Positions 37,440 through 45,391 of a stretch of 64,000 nucleotides of DNA are shown in pieces. Each line of letters starts with the position of its first letter. Position 1 is the stretch's first letter. The DNA is taken from contig NZ_DBBS01000014.1 of assembly GCF_002292295.1 (NCBI RefSeq), forward strand, positions 31,046 through 95,045, given 5' to 3'. This stretch comes from Sphingomonas sp. UBA978. GTDB taxonomy: Bacteria; Pseudomonadota; Alphaproteobacteria; Sphingomonadales; Sphingomonadaceae. Both the position numbers and the translations under genes were made by a program. A model generated the notes under the pieces. That model saw nothing but the letters and a program-made list of their open reading frames with translations, was not told where the DNA came from and ran no database searches.

Positions 37440-38855
37440 ATGACGATCGCCGCGCCGGACCTGCCCGCCATGCCGCCCGCCATCCGGCCGCCCGCTAGGG
37501 GCGGTGCGATCATGACGCCCGAACAGGCGCGCGATCCCGATCATTTTCCCGGGCTGGCGGTCGCGATCCCGCTCGGCATCCAGCACATGCTGGCGATGTT
37601 CGTCAGCAATCTGACGCCGGCGATCATCGTCGCCGGGGCGGCGGGCTTCGGCTACGGATCGGCCGACCCGCGCGAGATGATCTATATGATCCAGATGGCG
37701 ATGCTGTTCGCCGGCATGGCGACGCTGATCCAGACCGTCGGCATCGGCCCGGTCGGCGCGCGGCTGCCGATCGTACAGGGGACGAGCTTCGCCTTCCTGC
37801 CGGTGATGATCCCGATCGTCGCCGGGCAGGGGGTGGCGGCGATGGCGACGCTGACCACCGCGGCGCTGGTCGGCGGCCTGTTCCACGCCGGGCTGAGCGT
37901 GTTCGTCGGCCGCATCCGCGTCGCCCTGCCGCCGATGGTGACCGGGCTGGTCGTGCTGATGATCGGCCTGTCGCTGATGCGGATCGGGGTGCAATATGCC
38001 GCGGGCGGCGTCCCGGCGCAGGGGACGGCGGCCTACGGGGCCGGGTCGAGCTGGCTGCTCGCGGGAATCGTGGTGGTGGTGACGCTGGCGCTCAGCTTCT
38101 TCGGGCGCGGCATCTGGTCGACCGCGGCGGTGCTGCTGGGTCTGCTGGCGGGCTATGGCGCGGCGGTGGCGATGGGGCGGGTGTCGCTGGCGCCGGTCGC
38201 GGGCGCGGGATGGATCATGCTGCCCTCGCCCTTCCATTTCGGCTTCGCGGTGTCGGCCTCCGCGATCCTCGGCTTCTGCCTGATGGGCTTCATCTCCGCG
38301 ATCGAATCGATCGGCGACGTGTCGGCGATCTGCGAGGGCAGCGCCGGCCGCCCCGCGACCGACCGCGAACTGATCGGCGCGACCAGCGCCGACGGCGTCG
38401 GCACCGCGCTGGCCGCGGTGTTCGGGGCGATGCCCAACACCTCGTTCAGCCAGAATATCGGCCTGATCGCGATCACCGGGATCATGAGCCGCCATATCGT
38501 CAAGATCGGCGCGCTGTTCCTCATCCTGTGCGGCCTGCTGCCCAAGATCGGCGCGCTCATCACCACGATCCCGATCGAGGTGCTGGGCGGCGGCGTGATC
38601 GTGATGTTCGGCATGGTCGCCTCGGCGGCGGTGTCGATCCTGTCGGGGGTGGCGTGGACGCAGCGGACGATGCTGATCTTCGGCATCGCGCTGTCGGTCG
38701 GCATCGGGCTGGAGCTCGAGCCCGCATCGGTCCAGCATTTGCCGCAGACGCTGCGCATCGTGCTGACGTCGGGGGTGCTGCCCGCGGCGCTGATCGCGGT
38801 GGTGCTGAATCTCACCGTGCCGGAGCGGATCGGGAGCGCTCCTGCGGCCGGGTGA
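37440..38855 (+). CDS. NCS2/NAT-family purine permease (uracil/xanthine/urate type)
   Basis: A 471-residue inner-membrane proton symporter. 'VAIPLGIQHMLAMFVSNLTPAIIV' and the NAT signature Q-N-x-G-x4-T ('FSQNIGLIAITGI') place it in the nucleobase-ascorbate transporter branch. 'GFISAIESIGDVSAICE' holds the helix 8 Glu. Start ATG 37440 is preceded by AAGGAG; an upstream ATG at 37416 lacks such a site. Xanthine or urate is the likely substrate, complementary to the AzgA-type permease in the other operon. Confidence 0.9.
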   Translation: MTIAAPDLPAMPPAIRPPARGGAIMTPEQARDPDHFPGLAVAIPLGIQHMLAMFVSNLTPAIIVAGAAGFGYGSADPREMIYMIQMAMLFAGMATLIQTVGIGPVGARLPIVQGTSFAFLPVMIPIVAGQGVAAMATLTTAALVGGLFHAGLSVFVGRIRVALPPMVTGLVVLMIGLSLMRIGVQYAAGGVPAQGTAAYGAGSSWLLAGIVVVVTLALSFFGRGIWSTAAVLLGLLAGYGAAVAMGRVSLAPVAGAGWIMLPSPFHFGFAVSASAILGFCLMGFISAIESIGDVSAICEGSAGRPATDRELIGATSADGVGTALAAVFGAMPNTSFSQNIGLIAITGIMSRHIVKIGALFLILCGLLPKIGALITTIPIEVLGGGVIVMFGMVASAAVSILSGVAWTQRTMLIFGIALSVGIGLELEPASVQHLPQTLRIVLTSGVLPAALIAVVLNLTVPERIGSAPAAG

Positions 38856-38897
38856 CGGTGGGCCCGACGCCCGGTCGCCCGTCCCCGCCGCGCGAGA

Positions 38898-39254
38898 TCA
38901 GAGGAAGTCGGTCAGCCCCTGGAACCACATGATCGCGACGAAGTCGCCCGACAGCACCAGCGTGCGCTCGTGCAGGCCCTGCAGGAACGCCCCCTTGCTG
39001 TCCTTGGCGGTCAGGATGCGGAAGCCGTCGGCGGGGGTGGCGAAGGCGAGCGTGAACGCCGGCGCATCGGCGAGGCCCGCGGCCGAGCTGATCGTGCCGT
39101 TCGCGATCCTGTAGTGGCGGCCCGTCCCGTCCGCCGTGCGGATCTGGAAGGTCAGCGTCTTGCCGCGGACATAGGCCGCGGCGGCGGGTTTGGTCCGGAT
39201 GGTCCGCTTTATCAGCTTTTCCATCATCCATAGCAGGAACGTGAATTTCAACAT
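38898..39254 (-). CDS. Small SCP2-like protein
   Basis: A 118-residue protein. 'LTFQIRTADGTGRHYRIANGTISSAAGLADAPAFTLAFATPADGFRILT' resembles the beta-rich ligand-binding part of SCP2/sterol-carrier domains. No signal peptide or strong membrane segment is seen. It is downstream of the alpha/beta hydrolase (45-base gap, same strand) and probably co-transcribed. The family call rests on pattern memory, so binding of a lipid or hydrophobic substrate is only possible. Confidence 0.5.
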   Translation of the reverse strand: MLKFTFLLWMMEKLIKRTIRTKPAAAAYVRGKTLTFQIRTADGTGRHYRIANGTISSAAGLADAPAFTLAFATPADGFRILTAKDSKGAFLQGLHERTLVLSGDFVAIMWFQGLTDFL

Positions 39255-39299
39255 GGTCGTAATGTCCTCATCGGGCCGGTGTCGTGACGGGGGGCGGCG

Positions 39300-40145
39300 T
39301 CATTCGTCGAGGAACTGGATCGCGTGCCGCAGGAAGCGTTCGGGATATTGGAACTGCGCGGCGTGACCCGCGTCGGGATAGATGAACAGCTGCGCGTTCG
39401 GGATATTCTGCGCCATCGAGAAGGAGTTGATCGTCGGGATCATCACGTCGACATTGCCGTTGAGGATGAAGGTCGGCTGCGTGATCGTGCGCAGGTGCGC
39501 GAAGGGGTCGGCGGCATCCAGCTTGGGGAGATAATACATGTTCGCCTCGATCTGCGCCTGGATGACCTGCGGCGAGCTGGGCGGATCCTGGTCGACACGG
39601 ACGTGACGGCGCGCCCAGAACGCCCGGCCCGCCTCGCGCGCCGCCTCGGAGCGGCCGAAGAACAGGTACAGGAAGTCGTCGAGCGTCGGCACGGGACGCG
39701 GCGCCGCTTCGAGCACGCCGGGTTCGGAATCGGGATTGCCGCCGCGCGGGCCGGTGCCGAGCAGCATCAGCTTGCGCACGAGATCGGGATGCCGGCGCGT
39801 CAGGTCCTGCGCCTGGAAGCCGCCGAGCGAGAAGCCGAGCACGTCGACCTTGCTCAGCCCGAGCGCGCGGATCGCCGCGGCCGCGTCGTCGGCCATCGCC
39901 TCGATCCGGGTGCGCGGCGTGCCGGTGGACGAGGCGACGCCGCGCCCGTTGAACAGGATCACCTCGCGCCCGGCGGCGAGGCCGTCGGTCATCAGCGGGT
40001 CCCAATGGTCGAGGCCGCCGCGGAAATGCTGCAGGAAGAACAACGGCGGCCCTCCCGCGGCGGCATTGCCCCAGCGGCGGTAGGCGAGCTGGTCGCCCTC
40101 GACGGTGACGAAGCGGGTCGGTGCGGTCAGATGCGTGTCGGTCAT
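39300..40145 (-). CDS. Alpha/beta hydrolase
   Basis: A 281-residue hydrolase. Nucleophile Ser is in the elbow 'VLGFSLGGFQAQDL', an oxyanion-type 'FFLQHFRGGLDHWDP' loop lies early, and the late 'FIYPDAGHAAQFQYPERFL' supplies the His. No signal peptide is present. ATG 40145 is chosen because AAGGGAAG lies just upstream and because it begins the conserved part; a longer frame to 40244 would cross the palindrome at 40238. It is divergent from an HxlR regulator that probably controls it. The substrate is unknown. Confidence 0.87.
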   Translation of the reverse strand: MTDTHLTAPTRFVTVEGDQLAYRRWGNAAAGGPPLFFLQHFRGGLDHWDPLMTDGLAAGREVILFNGRGVASSTGTPRTRIEAMADDAAAAIRALGLSKVDVLGFSLGGFQAQDLTRRHPDLVRKLMLLGTGPRGGNPDSEPGVLEAAPRPVPTLDDFLYLFFGRSEAAREAGRAFWARRHVRVDQDPPSSPQVIQAQIEANMYYLPKLDAADPFAHLRTITQPTFILNGNVDVMIPTINSFSMAQNIPNAQLFIYPDAGHAAQFQYPERFLRHAIQFLDE

Positions 40146-40237
40146 GCGGGTCTTCCCTTGTGCTTCAGCGGGTTCGGGCGTCGTATCCGGGGTGTTCGGG
40201 CGCGTCGCAGCGCTTGCAAATCGTGACGGTCCAATAT

Positions 40238-40254
40238 ACTTCAATGATTGAAGT
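40238..40254. promoter_or_regulatory. Perfect 17-bp palindrome, probable HxlR operator
   Basis: ACTTCAAT-G-ATTGAAGT is an exact inverted repeat (8+1+8) in the divergent region between the hydrolase and the HxlR-family regulator, 19 bases before the regulator start. Dyad operators in such gaps are usual for dimeric winged-helix regulators. Confidence 0.55.
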
Positions 40255-40273
40255 TACAAGATGGGAATGGTCG

Positions 40274-40774
40274 ATGAAGCCGAAATCCTTTGCCGGCATG
40301 TGCTGTTCGGTGGCGGGCGCGCTCGAAATGGTCGGCGATCGCTGGACGCTGCTGCTGATCCGCGACCTCTCCCTCGGCCTTGCCCGCTACGAGGATCTGC
40401 GCGCCAGCACCGGTATCCCGGCGGCGACGCTGGCGGCACGGCTGAAGCATCTGGTCGCGGTCGGCATCGTCGATCGCGTCCGCTATCAGGAACGGCCGCC
40501 GCGCGACGAATATCGGCTGACCGCCAAGGGGCAGGACCTGTGGCAGGTCAGCGTCGCGCTGCGCGAATGGGGCGATCGCTGGGACGCGAGCGGTGCCGGC
40601 GCGCCACCGTTGGAGACGGTCGACCGAGAAACCGGCCGGCGGCTGACGCTCGCGCTGGTCGACGCCGAAACCGGTGCGATCGTGTCGCGCGAGCGTGCGT
40701 CGTTGCGCGCCGGGCCGGGGGCCGACGCGGGCGTGCGGACGCTGCTCGACACGCTGGCGGGGGCGGCACGATGA
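40274..40774 (+). CDS. HxlR-family transcriptional regulator
   Basis: A 166-residue winged-helix regulator. The HxlR core 'CCSVAGALEMVGDRWTLLLIRDLSLGLARYEDLRASTGIPAATLAARLKHLVAVGIVDRVRYQ' is complete, with paired Cys at the N-terminus that in some relatives sense oxidants or electrophiles. 'ALREWGDRW' is also typical. ATG 40274 starts the conserved part. The gene is coupled by ATGA to the haloacid dehalogenase gene and diverges from the alpha/beta hydrolase gene. Confidence 0.92.
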   Translation: MKPKSFAGMCCSVAGALEMVGDRWTLLLIRDLSLGLARYEDLRASTGIPAATLAARLKHLVAVGIVDRVRYQERPPRDEYRLTAKGQDLWQVSVALREWGDRWDASGAGAPPLETVDRETGRRLTLALVDAETGAIVSRERASLRAGPGADAGVRTLLDTLAGAAR

Positions 40775-41520
40775 CGCCCGCACCCGGCCGCGCTGCCGCC
40801 GCGCCGTCCCTGCCCAGGGTGCTGGCGTTCGACGTGTTCGGCACGGTGGTCGACTGGCGATCGAGCGTCATCGCCGAATCCGCGGACTTCCTGCGCCGGA
40901 TCGGCCGCGACGATCTGGATGCGGCGGCGTTCACCGACGTGTGGCGCTTCGCCTATATCGCGGTGATGGCGCGCTATTCCGCCTCCGGCCGCGCATTCAC
41001 CATCCTCGATACGCTGCATCGCGAGATGCTGGACGATACGCTGCGCGCTTATGCCGTCGATCCCGCCGGGCTCGACGCCGCACTGCTGCAGGACTGGACT
41101 TTCGCCTGGCGCCGGCTGGCGCCATGGCCGGATGCGGTCGAGGGGCTCACGCGGCTCAAGCGGCGGATGCCGCTCGTCACGCTGTCGAACGGCAATATCG
41201 CGCTGATGCTGGCGCTCGCCCGCCATGGCGGCCTGCCGTGGGACGCGCTGCTGGGGGCGGAGGTGACCGGCGTCTACAAGCCCGATCCGCGCGCCTATAC
41301 CGGCACCGCCGAGGTGCTGGGACTGGCGCCCGCCGACATCTGCCTCGTCGCCGCGCACCACAGCGACCTCGCCGCGGCGCGCGCCTGCGGGCTGAAGACC
41401 GCTTATATCGACCGGCCGCACGAATATGGCGGCCGCCGTGCGCCCGATGCGGATGCGGCGCAGGACTGGGACTGGTCGGCCGACAGCCTTGTCGCGCTCG
41501 CCGACCTGCTCGACCGCTGA
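40771..41520 (+). CDS. Haloacid dehalogenase, type II
   Basis: A 249-residue HAD hydrolase. The Asp nucleophile is in 'VLAFDVFGTVVDWRSS', motif II is 'LVTLSNGNIALML', motif III Lys is in 'VTGVYKPDPRAY', and motif IV is 'LVAAHHSDLAAARACGLKTAYIDRP'. The 'DVFGTVVDW' and 'SNGN' forms favour 2-haloacid dehalogenase type II over phosphatases. The ATG overlaps the HxlR stop. The substrate in this organism is unproven. Confidence 0.87.
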   Translation: MTPAPGRAAAAPSLPRVLAFDVFGTVVDWRSSVIAESADFLRRIGRDDLDAAAFTDVWRFAYIAVMARYSASGRAFTILDTLHREMLDDTLRAYAVDPAGLDAALLQDWTFAWRRLAPWPDAVEGLTRLKRRMPLVTLSNGNIALMLALARHGGLPWDALLGAEVTGVYKPDPRAYTGTAEVLGLAPADICLVAAHHSDLAAARACGLKTAYIDRPHEYGGRRAPDADAAQDWDWSADSLVALADLLDR

Positions 41521-41530
41521 CGCCGGGGGC

Positions 41531-41549
41531 GCCGGCGGTGCGCGCCGGC
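41531..41549. terminator. GC-rich hairpin between convergent genes
   Basis: GCCGGCG (41531-41537) and CGCCGGC (41543-41549) pair around a 5-base loop in the 30-base gap between convergent genes. It may act as a terminator in both directions. No T-run is present. Confidence 0.35.
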
Positions 41550-41550
41550 A

Positions 41551-41895
41551 TCAATAGTCGGTGACGCCGTCCTGCCGATAGCGCTCGACCGCCGCGCGCA
41601 CGCTGCTGCCCAGTTCCTCCAGCGTCACCGCCTGCAGCGCGTCGCCGACCGGCGCGGGCGAGCGCAGCAGGTCGGCGATCGCCAGCTGCGTCTGCGTGAT
41701 CCGGTCGACGCTCTGCAGGCTGTGCATATGGTGGCGCAGCGTGTCCGGATTGCCGGCGAGGTCATAGGCGAGGTCGGCGAGCGCCGCGGTGAGCGCGACC
41801 AGCTCGTCCGCCAGCGCATGGGCCAGCGCGCGCTCCGGCCCGATCGCCCAGCCGAGCGGCTCCGCGCCGGCGGCGTCGATGGCGCGCTGGATCAC
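41551..41895 (-). CDS. Small helical chemotaxis-operon protein with a CheZ-like D-x3-Q motif
   Basis: A 114-residue, predicted mostly helical protein that starts at a GTG overlapping the stop of the cheB-like gene (GTGA). No family was recognised. The helix 'MHSLQSVDRITQTQLAIADLL' contains Asp64 and Gln68, the D-x3-Q spacing of the CheZ phosphatase motif. The operon encodes no other CheY-P phosphatase (no CheC, CheX or full CheZ). A role in removing phosphate from CheY is therefore an attractive inference. It could instead be an adaptor with a chance motif. Confidence 0.65.
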   Translation of the reverse strand: MIQRAIDAAGAEPLGWAIGPERALAHALADELVALTAALADLAYDLAGNPDTLRHHMHSLQSVDRITQTQLAIADLLRSPAPVGDALQAVTLEELGSSVRAAVERYRQDGVTDY

Positions 41896-42905
41896 TTGCT
41901 GACCAGCTTGAGGATGCTGCGCGCCAGCTGGTCCGCGGGCACCGCCTGCGCCGCGATCCGTCGCGACAGCACGAAGCCTTCCGAGCGGACCTCGGCCGGA
42001 ACGATGCAATAGCTGCCGCCGGCCTGCAACGCGCGCACGCCGGCATCGCCGTCCTCGCCGTCCGCGCCGAGCAGCAGGCCGATCGCCTCCGCCCCCGCTG
42101 CCTTGGCGATCGAGGCGAACAGGATCGAGATCGACGGCCGTTCGCCCGCGACCGGATCGCGCGGCAGCATGCGCAGCGTGCCGTTCGGCCAGGCGTCGAC
42201 GACGACGTGATGGTCGCCCGGCGGCGCGAGATAGATCGTCCCCTGTTCGACCGCCATGCCGTCCTCGGCAAGGACGATGCGCGGCGCGATCGCGGCGCCG
42301 AGCGCGTCGATCATCGTGCCCGCGAGTCCCTGACCCAGATGCTGGACGACGACGGTCGGCGGGCAGTTCGCCGGGAAGCTGCCGAACAGGTCGAACATCG
42401 CCTGCGTCGCCGCCGCCTCGCCGCCGATCGCGAGGATGCGGCCGTTCCAGTCGAGCGGCGGGGCGGCCACGGTGGCCTTGGTGCCGCCCGTGCTCTTCAC
42501 CGGCGCGCCCTTGGCGGCCTTGATGCGCTTGCCGAGCTTGCTCAGGATCTTGTCGAACTCGGCCGCCACCGCGACCTTGGGCTTGGGGAAGCAATCGATC
42601 GCGCCGAGCCGCAGCGCCTCGATCGACGCCTCCGCCCCCGCATCGGTGCGGGTGGAGAACATGATGACCGGCATCGGCCGCTTTTCCATCATCTCGGCGA
42701 GATATTCGAGGCCGCTGATCCCCGGCATCTCGACGTCGAGCGTCATGACATCGGGGCAGAGCTGTTCGCGCATCGCGCGCGCCTCGTCGGCGCCGTTGGC
42801 CGATCCGACGACGGTGACGCCGGGAATGCGTTCGAGCGCACCCGACAGCAACGCGCGCATGGTGAGCGAATCATCGACGACGAGAACCTTGACCGGGGCA
42901 GCCAT
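41892..42905 (-). CDS. CheB-like protein with a degenerate methylesterase active site
   Basis: A 337-residue paralogue of CheB. The receiver domain is intact (DD at 11-12, phosphorylated Asp57 in 'MTLDVEMPG', 'FSTRTDAG', Lys108). The esterase domain is recognisable ('GSFPANCPPTVVVQHLGQGLAGTM', 'GEDGDAGVRAL'). The catalytic serine motif GASTGG is replaced by GGEAAA, putting Glu163 where Ser should be. The His and Asp remain. It is thus unlikely to demethylate receptors and may act as a phosphate sink, a decoy or a regulator. A normal CheB is encoded at 44363-45391. Confidence 0.88.
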   Translation of the reverse strand: MAAPVKVLVVDDSLTMRALLSGALERIPGVTVVGSANGADEARAMREQLCPDVMTLDVEMPGISGLEYLAEMMEKRPMPVIMFSTRTDAGAEASIEALRLGAIDCFPKPKVAVAAEFDKILSKLGKRIKAAKGAPVKSTGGTKATVAAPPLDWNGRILAIGGEAAATQAMFDLFGSFPANCPPTVVVQHLGQGLAGTMIDALGAAIAPRIVLAEDGMAVEQGTIYLAPPGDHHVVVDAWPNGTLRMLPRDPVAGERPSISILFASIAKAAGAEAIGLLLGADGEDGDAGVRALQAGGSYCIVPAEVRSEGFVLSRRIAAQAVPADQLARSILKLVSK

Positions 42906-42941
42906 GACCTAAACTTTCCTTGGATTGATGACGGGGGAGGC

Positions 42942-43385
42942 TCAGGCGGCATCCGCGAGGGTGATCGACGTGTCGGCGAGGCGGTCCAGCGCGAGCACCA
43001 GGATCAGCCGCTCGTCGATCGTGGCGAGCCCTTCGAGGAAATGCGCCGCCGGGGTTTCGCCGATATCGGGCAGCGGCTGCATGCCGTCGGTCGGGATGGT
43101 GACGATGTCGTTGACCGCATCGACGATCAGGCCCTGCAGCTGGTCGCCGATCCGCACGACGATGATGACGTGGCGCGACGAGGGATCGGTCATCCCCCAG
43201 CCGAGCCGGTGGCTGAGGTCGAGCACCGGCAGCACGACGCCGCGCAGGTTGACGACGCCGCGGACGTGCGGCGGCACGTTGGGCAACGGGGTGGCCGGCG
43301 ACCAGGCGCGGATCTCGCGGATCGCCATGATATCGACGCCGAGGACCTGCTCGCCGATCTGGAAGGTGATGAGCTGACGGGACAT
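42942..43385 (-). CDS. cheW: Chemotaxis coupling protein CheW
   Basis: A 147-residue adaptor linking receptors to CheA. The CheW fold signatures are 'LITFQIGEQVLGVDIMAIREIRAW', 'VRGVVNLRGVVLPVLDLSHRLGW' and 'GLIVDAVNDIVTI'. It lies between cheY and the degenerate cheB in the operon. A C-terminal CheW-like domain is also present in CheA. Confidence 0.95.
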   Translation of the reverse strand: MSRQLITFQIGEQVLGVDIMAIREIRAWSPATPLPNVPPHVRGVVNLRGVVLPVLDLSHRLGWGMTDPSSRHVIIVVRIGDQLQGLIVDAVNDIVTIPTDGMQPLPDIGETPAAHFLEGLATIDERLILVLALDRLADTSITLADAA

Positions 43386-43407
43386 GGATTGGCTCCTGAA
43401 AGGACGA

Positions 43408-43773
43408 TCAGTGCAGGACGCGGCGGATCGCCGCGGCCAGCTTGTCGGGGTGGAAGGGCTTGACGATCCAGCCGGTCGCGCCCGCCGAGCGCGCGCGCTG
43501 CTTCTTCTCGTCGGAGCTTTCGGTGGTCAGCACCAGGATCGGCAGGTTGCGGTGCCGGTCCTGTTCGCGCACCTTCTCGATCAGGCCGAACCCGTCGAGG
43601 CGCGGCATGTTGATGTCGGTGATGAGCAGGTCGGGCTCCACCCCGCCGAGCCGCTCCAGCGCCTCGACGCCGTCCTCGGCCTCCAGCACCTTGTAGCCGA
43701 GGTCGGTCAGCGCAGCCTTCAGCAGCATCCGCATGCTGGGGGAATCGTCGACGGTCATGATCGTGCTCGGCAC
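43408..43773 (-). CDS. cheY: Chemotaxis response regulator CheY
   Basis: A 121-residue single receiver domain. Acidic pair Asp9-Asp10, phosphorylated Asp53 ('LLITDINMPRLDG'), 'VLTTESSDEKKQRARSAG' and the Lys in 'IVKPFHPDKL' are all in place. I chose GTG 43773 because GAAGGAAA lies a few bases upstream and the result has the standard CheY length; an ATG at 43806 would add 11 unlikely residues. Confidence 0.94.
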   Translation of the reverse strand: MPSTIMTVDDSPSMRMLLKAALTDLGYKVLEAEDGVEALERLGGVEPDLLITDINMPRLDGFGLIEKVREQDRHRNLPILVLTTESSDEKKQRARSAGATGWIVKPFHPDKLAAAIRRVLH

Positions 43774-43805
43774 GGGATTTCCTTCGTTGGATAGGGGAAA
43801 GGTCA

Positions 43806-44366
43806 TCAGAAGAACTCCACGTCGCCGAGCGAGGCGGGCGGCGGCGGCGGGGCGACCCGCAACCGCGCCGGTTCGACCGGGCGGGTATCGGCGACGCGAC
43901 AGCGGGCGAGGCCCAGTGTCGGACGGAATTCGACGCGGCGCGCACCGGTGCCGCCGACGTCCTCGCCGACCAGGGCGATCCGCTCGTCGCGCAGGAAACG
44001 GCGCGCGAACAGCGCGTTGGTCGCGCCGATGTCGCGGAAGCCGTCGCGCAGGCTGGCGCCGCCATAGATCCGCGCCTTCAGGTTGGACCGCGTCGCGCCC
44101 ATCGCCATCATCGCGTTGATGAGCACCTCCATCGCATAGACGCCGTAGCGCTGGAGCGACTGGATGTCGGTGTCGCCGCTACCCGGCTCGGCGAGCAGGA
44201 AGTGGTTGAGCCCGCCGACCTTGACCAAAGGATCGTACAGGCAGGCCGAGATGCAGCTGCCGAGCACCGTCGTCAGGATCACCGACGGATCGTCGGAGAT
44301 CCGGGTTTCGCCCTGCATGATCGTGATGCGGGTAAGCCCGTCGCTCGGTCGCGGCAGCGCGCTCAT
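43806..44366 (-). CDS. cheD: Chemoreceptor deamidase CheD
   Basis: A 186-residue enzyme that deamidates glutamines of chemoreceptors. Catalytic Cys38 is in 'TTVLGSCISACLYDP' and His55 in 'VGGLNHFLLAEPG'; 'ARIYGGASLRDGFRDIGATNALFARRFL' continues the fold. ATG 44366 overlaps the cheB stop (ATGA). The Pro-rich tail (near 'RVAPPPPPASLG') extends past the usual domain. Confidence 0.93.
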   Translation of the reverse strand: MSALPRPSDGLTRITIMQGETRISDDPSVILTTVLGSCISACLYDPLVKVGGLNHFLLAEPGSGDTDIQSLQRYGVYAMEVLINAMMAMGATRSNLKARIYGGASLRDGFRDIGATNALFARRFLRDERIALVGEDVGGTGARRVEFRPTLGLARCRVADTRPVEPARLRVAPPPPPASLGDVEFF

Positions 44367-45391
44367 GCGCGGCACTCCGACAGCAGCCGGGCGGCGACGC
44401 GCGACAGCGGCAGCTGCACCGTCACCGCGCCCATCTGCTTGGCGGCGGCGGGCATGCCATAGACCACGCAGCTTTCCTCATCCTGGCCGATCGTCATCGC
44501 TCCCCTCTCTTTCATCGTTTTCAGGCCGAGCGCGCCGTCGGCGCCCATGCCGGTCAGGATCGCGCCGACCGCGGAGGCACCGGCCCAGCGCGCCACCGAC
44601 AGGAACAGGCGGTCCACCGAGGGGCGGTGACCGCTCATCTTCTCGTCCGCGACCAGCCGGCAGCGGCGGACCGTGCCGCCGCCGATCTCGAGATGGTGCG
44701 AGCCCCCCGGCGCGACGTAGATCTGCCCCGCCTCCAGCGGCGCGCCGGTCCGCGCAACGCTGACCGTCGGTGCGGACAGCCGGTCGAGCCGCGCGGCGAA
44801 GGTCGGCACATAGGTTTCGGGCATGTGCTGGACGATCACCGTCGGCGGGCAGTTCGCCGGAAAGCCGCGCAGCAGCTCGATCAGCGTCTCGACCCCGCCG
44901 GTCGACGCGCCGATCGCGATCATCGCATCGGCGCGCGGCGTATAGGCCGCCGGCTGCGCTGCGGGCGAAGCGACGTGGCGCGGCCGCACCCGGCTCTTCG
45001 CCGCCGCCTTGACCAGTTCGGCGAGTTCCTCGCCCAGCCCGTTGCGCACCGCCTGCGTCGGCTTTTCGAAACAGTCGAACGCGCCCAGCTCCAGCGCGCG
45101 GATCGTCGCCTCCGCCCCGCGACCGGTCAGCGTCGACAGCATGACCACCGGCATCGGCCGCAACCGCATGATCTTGTCGAGGAATTCGAGGCCGTTCATC
45201 CCCGGCATCTCGATGTCGAGCGTGATGACGTCGGGATTGAGGCTCTTTATCATCTCGCGCGCGGAATGCGGGCCGTCCGCGGTGCCGACGACCTCGATGC
45301 CGGCATCCTGCGACAGGCTGTGCGCGACGATCGCGCGCATCGTCGCCGAATCGTCGACGACCAGCGCGCGCACCGGACGGGCGGCGGTCAT
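44363..45391 (-). CDS. cheB: Chemotaxis methylesterase CheB (intact)
   Basis: A 342-residue response regulator with methylesterase domain. Receiver Asp59 is in 'VITLDIEMPGMNG'. The catalytic triad is complete: Ser163 in 'AIGASTGGVETL', His in 'VIVQHMPETY', Asp in 'LTGMGADGALG'. It removes methyl groups from receptors opposite CheR. It overlaps cheR upstream and cheD downstream by 4 bases each. Confidence 0.96.
   Translation of the reverse strand: MTAARPVRALVVDDSATMRAIVAHSLSQDAGIEVVGTADGPHSAREMIKSLNPDVITLDIEMPGMNGLEFLDKIMRLRPMPVVMLSTLTGRGAEATIRALELGAFDCFEKPTQAVRNGLGEELAELVKAAAKSRVRPRHVASPAAQPAAYTPRADAMIAIGASTGGVETLIELLRGFPANCPPTVIVQHMPETYVPTFAARLDRLSAPTVSVARTGAPLEAGQIYVAPGGSHHLEIGGGTVRRCRLVADEKMSGHRPSVDRLFLSVARWAGASAVGAILTGMGADGALGLKTMKERGAMTIGQDEESCVVYGMPAAAKQMGAVTVQLPLSRVAARLLSECRA

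Noticed and set aside
41892..42905. Sequencing or frameshift explanation for the changed CheB active site
   Set aside because: The frame stays open with correct flanking motifs on both sides and the substitution covers several neighbouring codons, so a single read error does not explain it.
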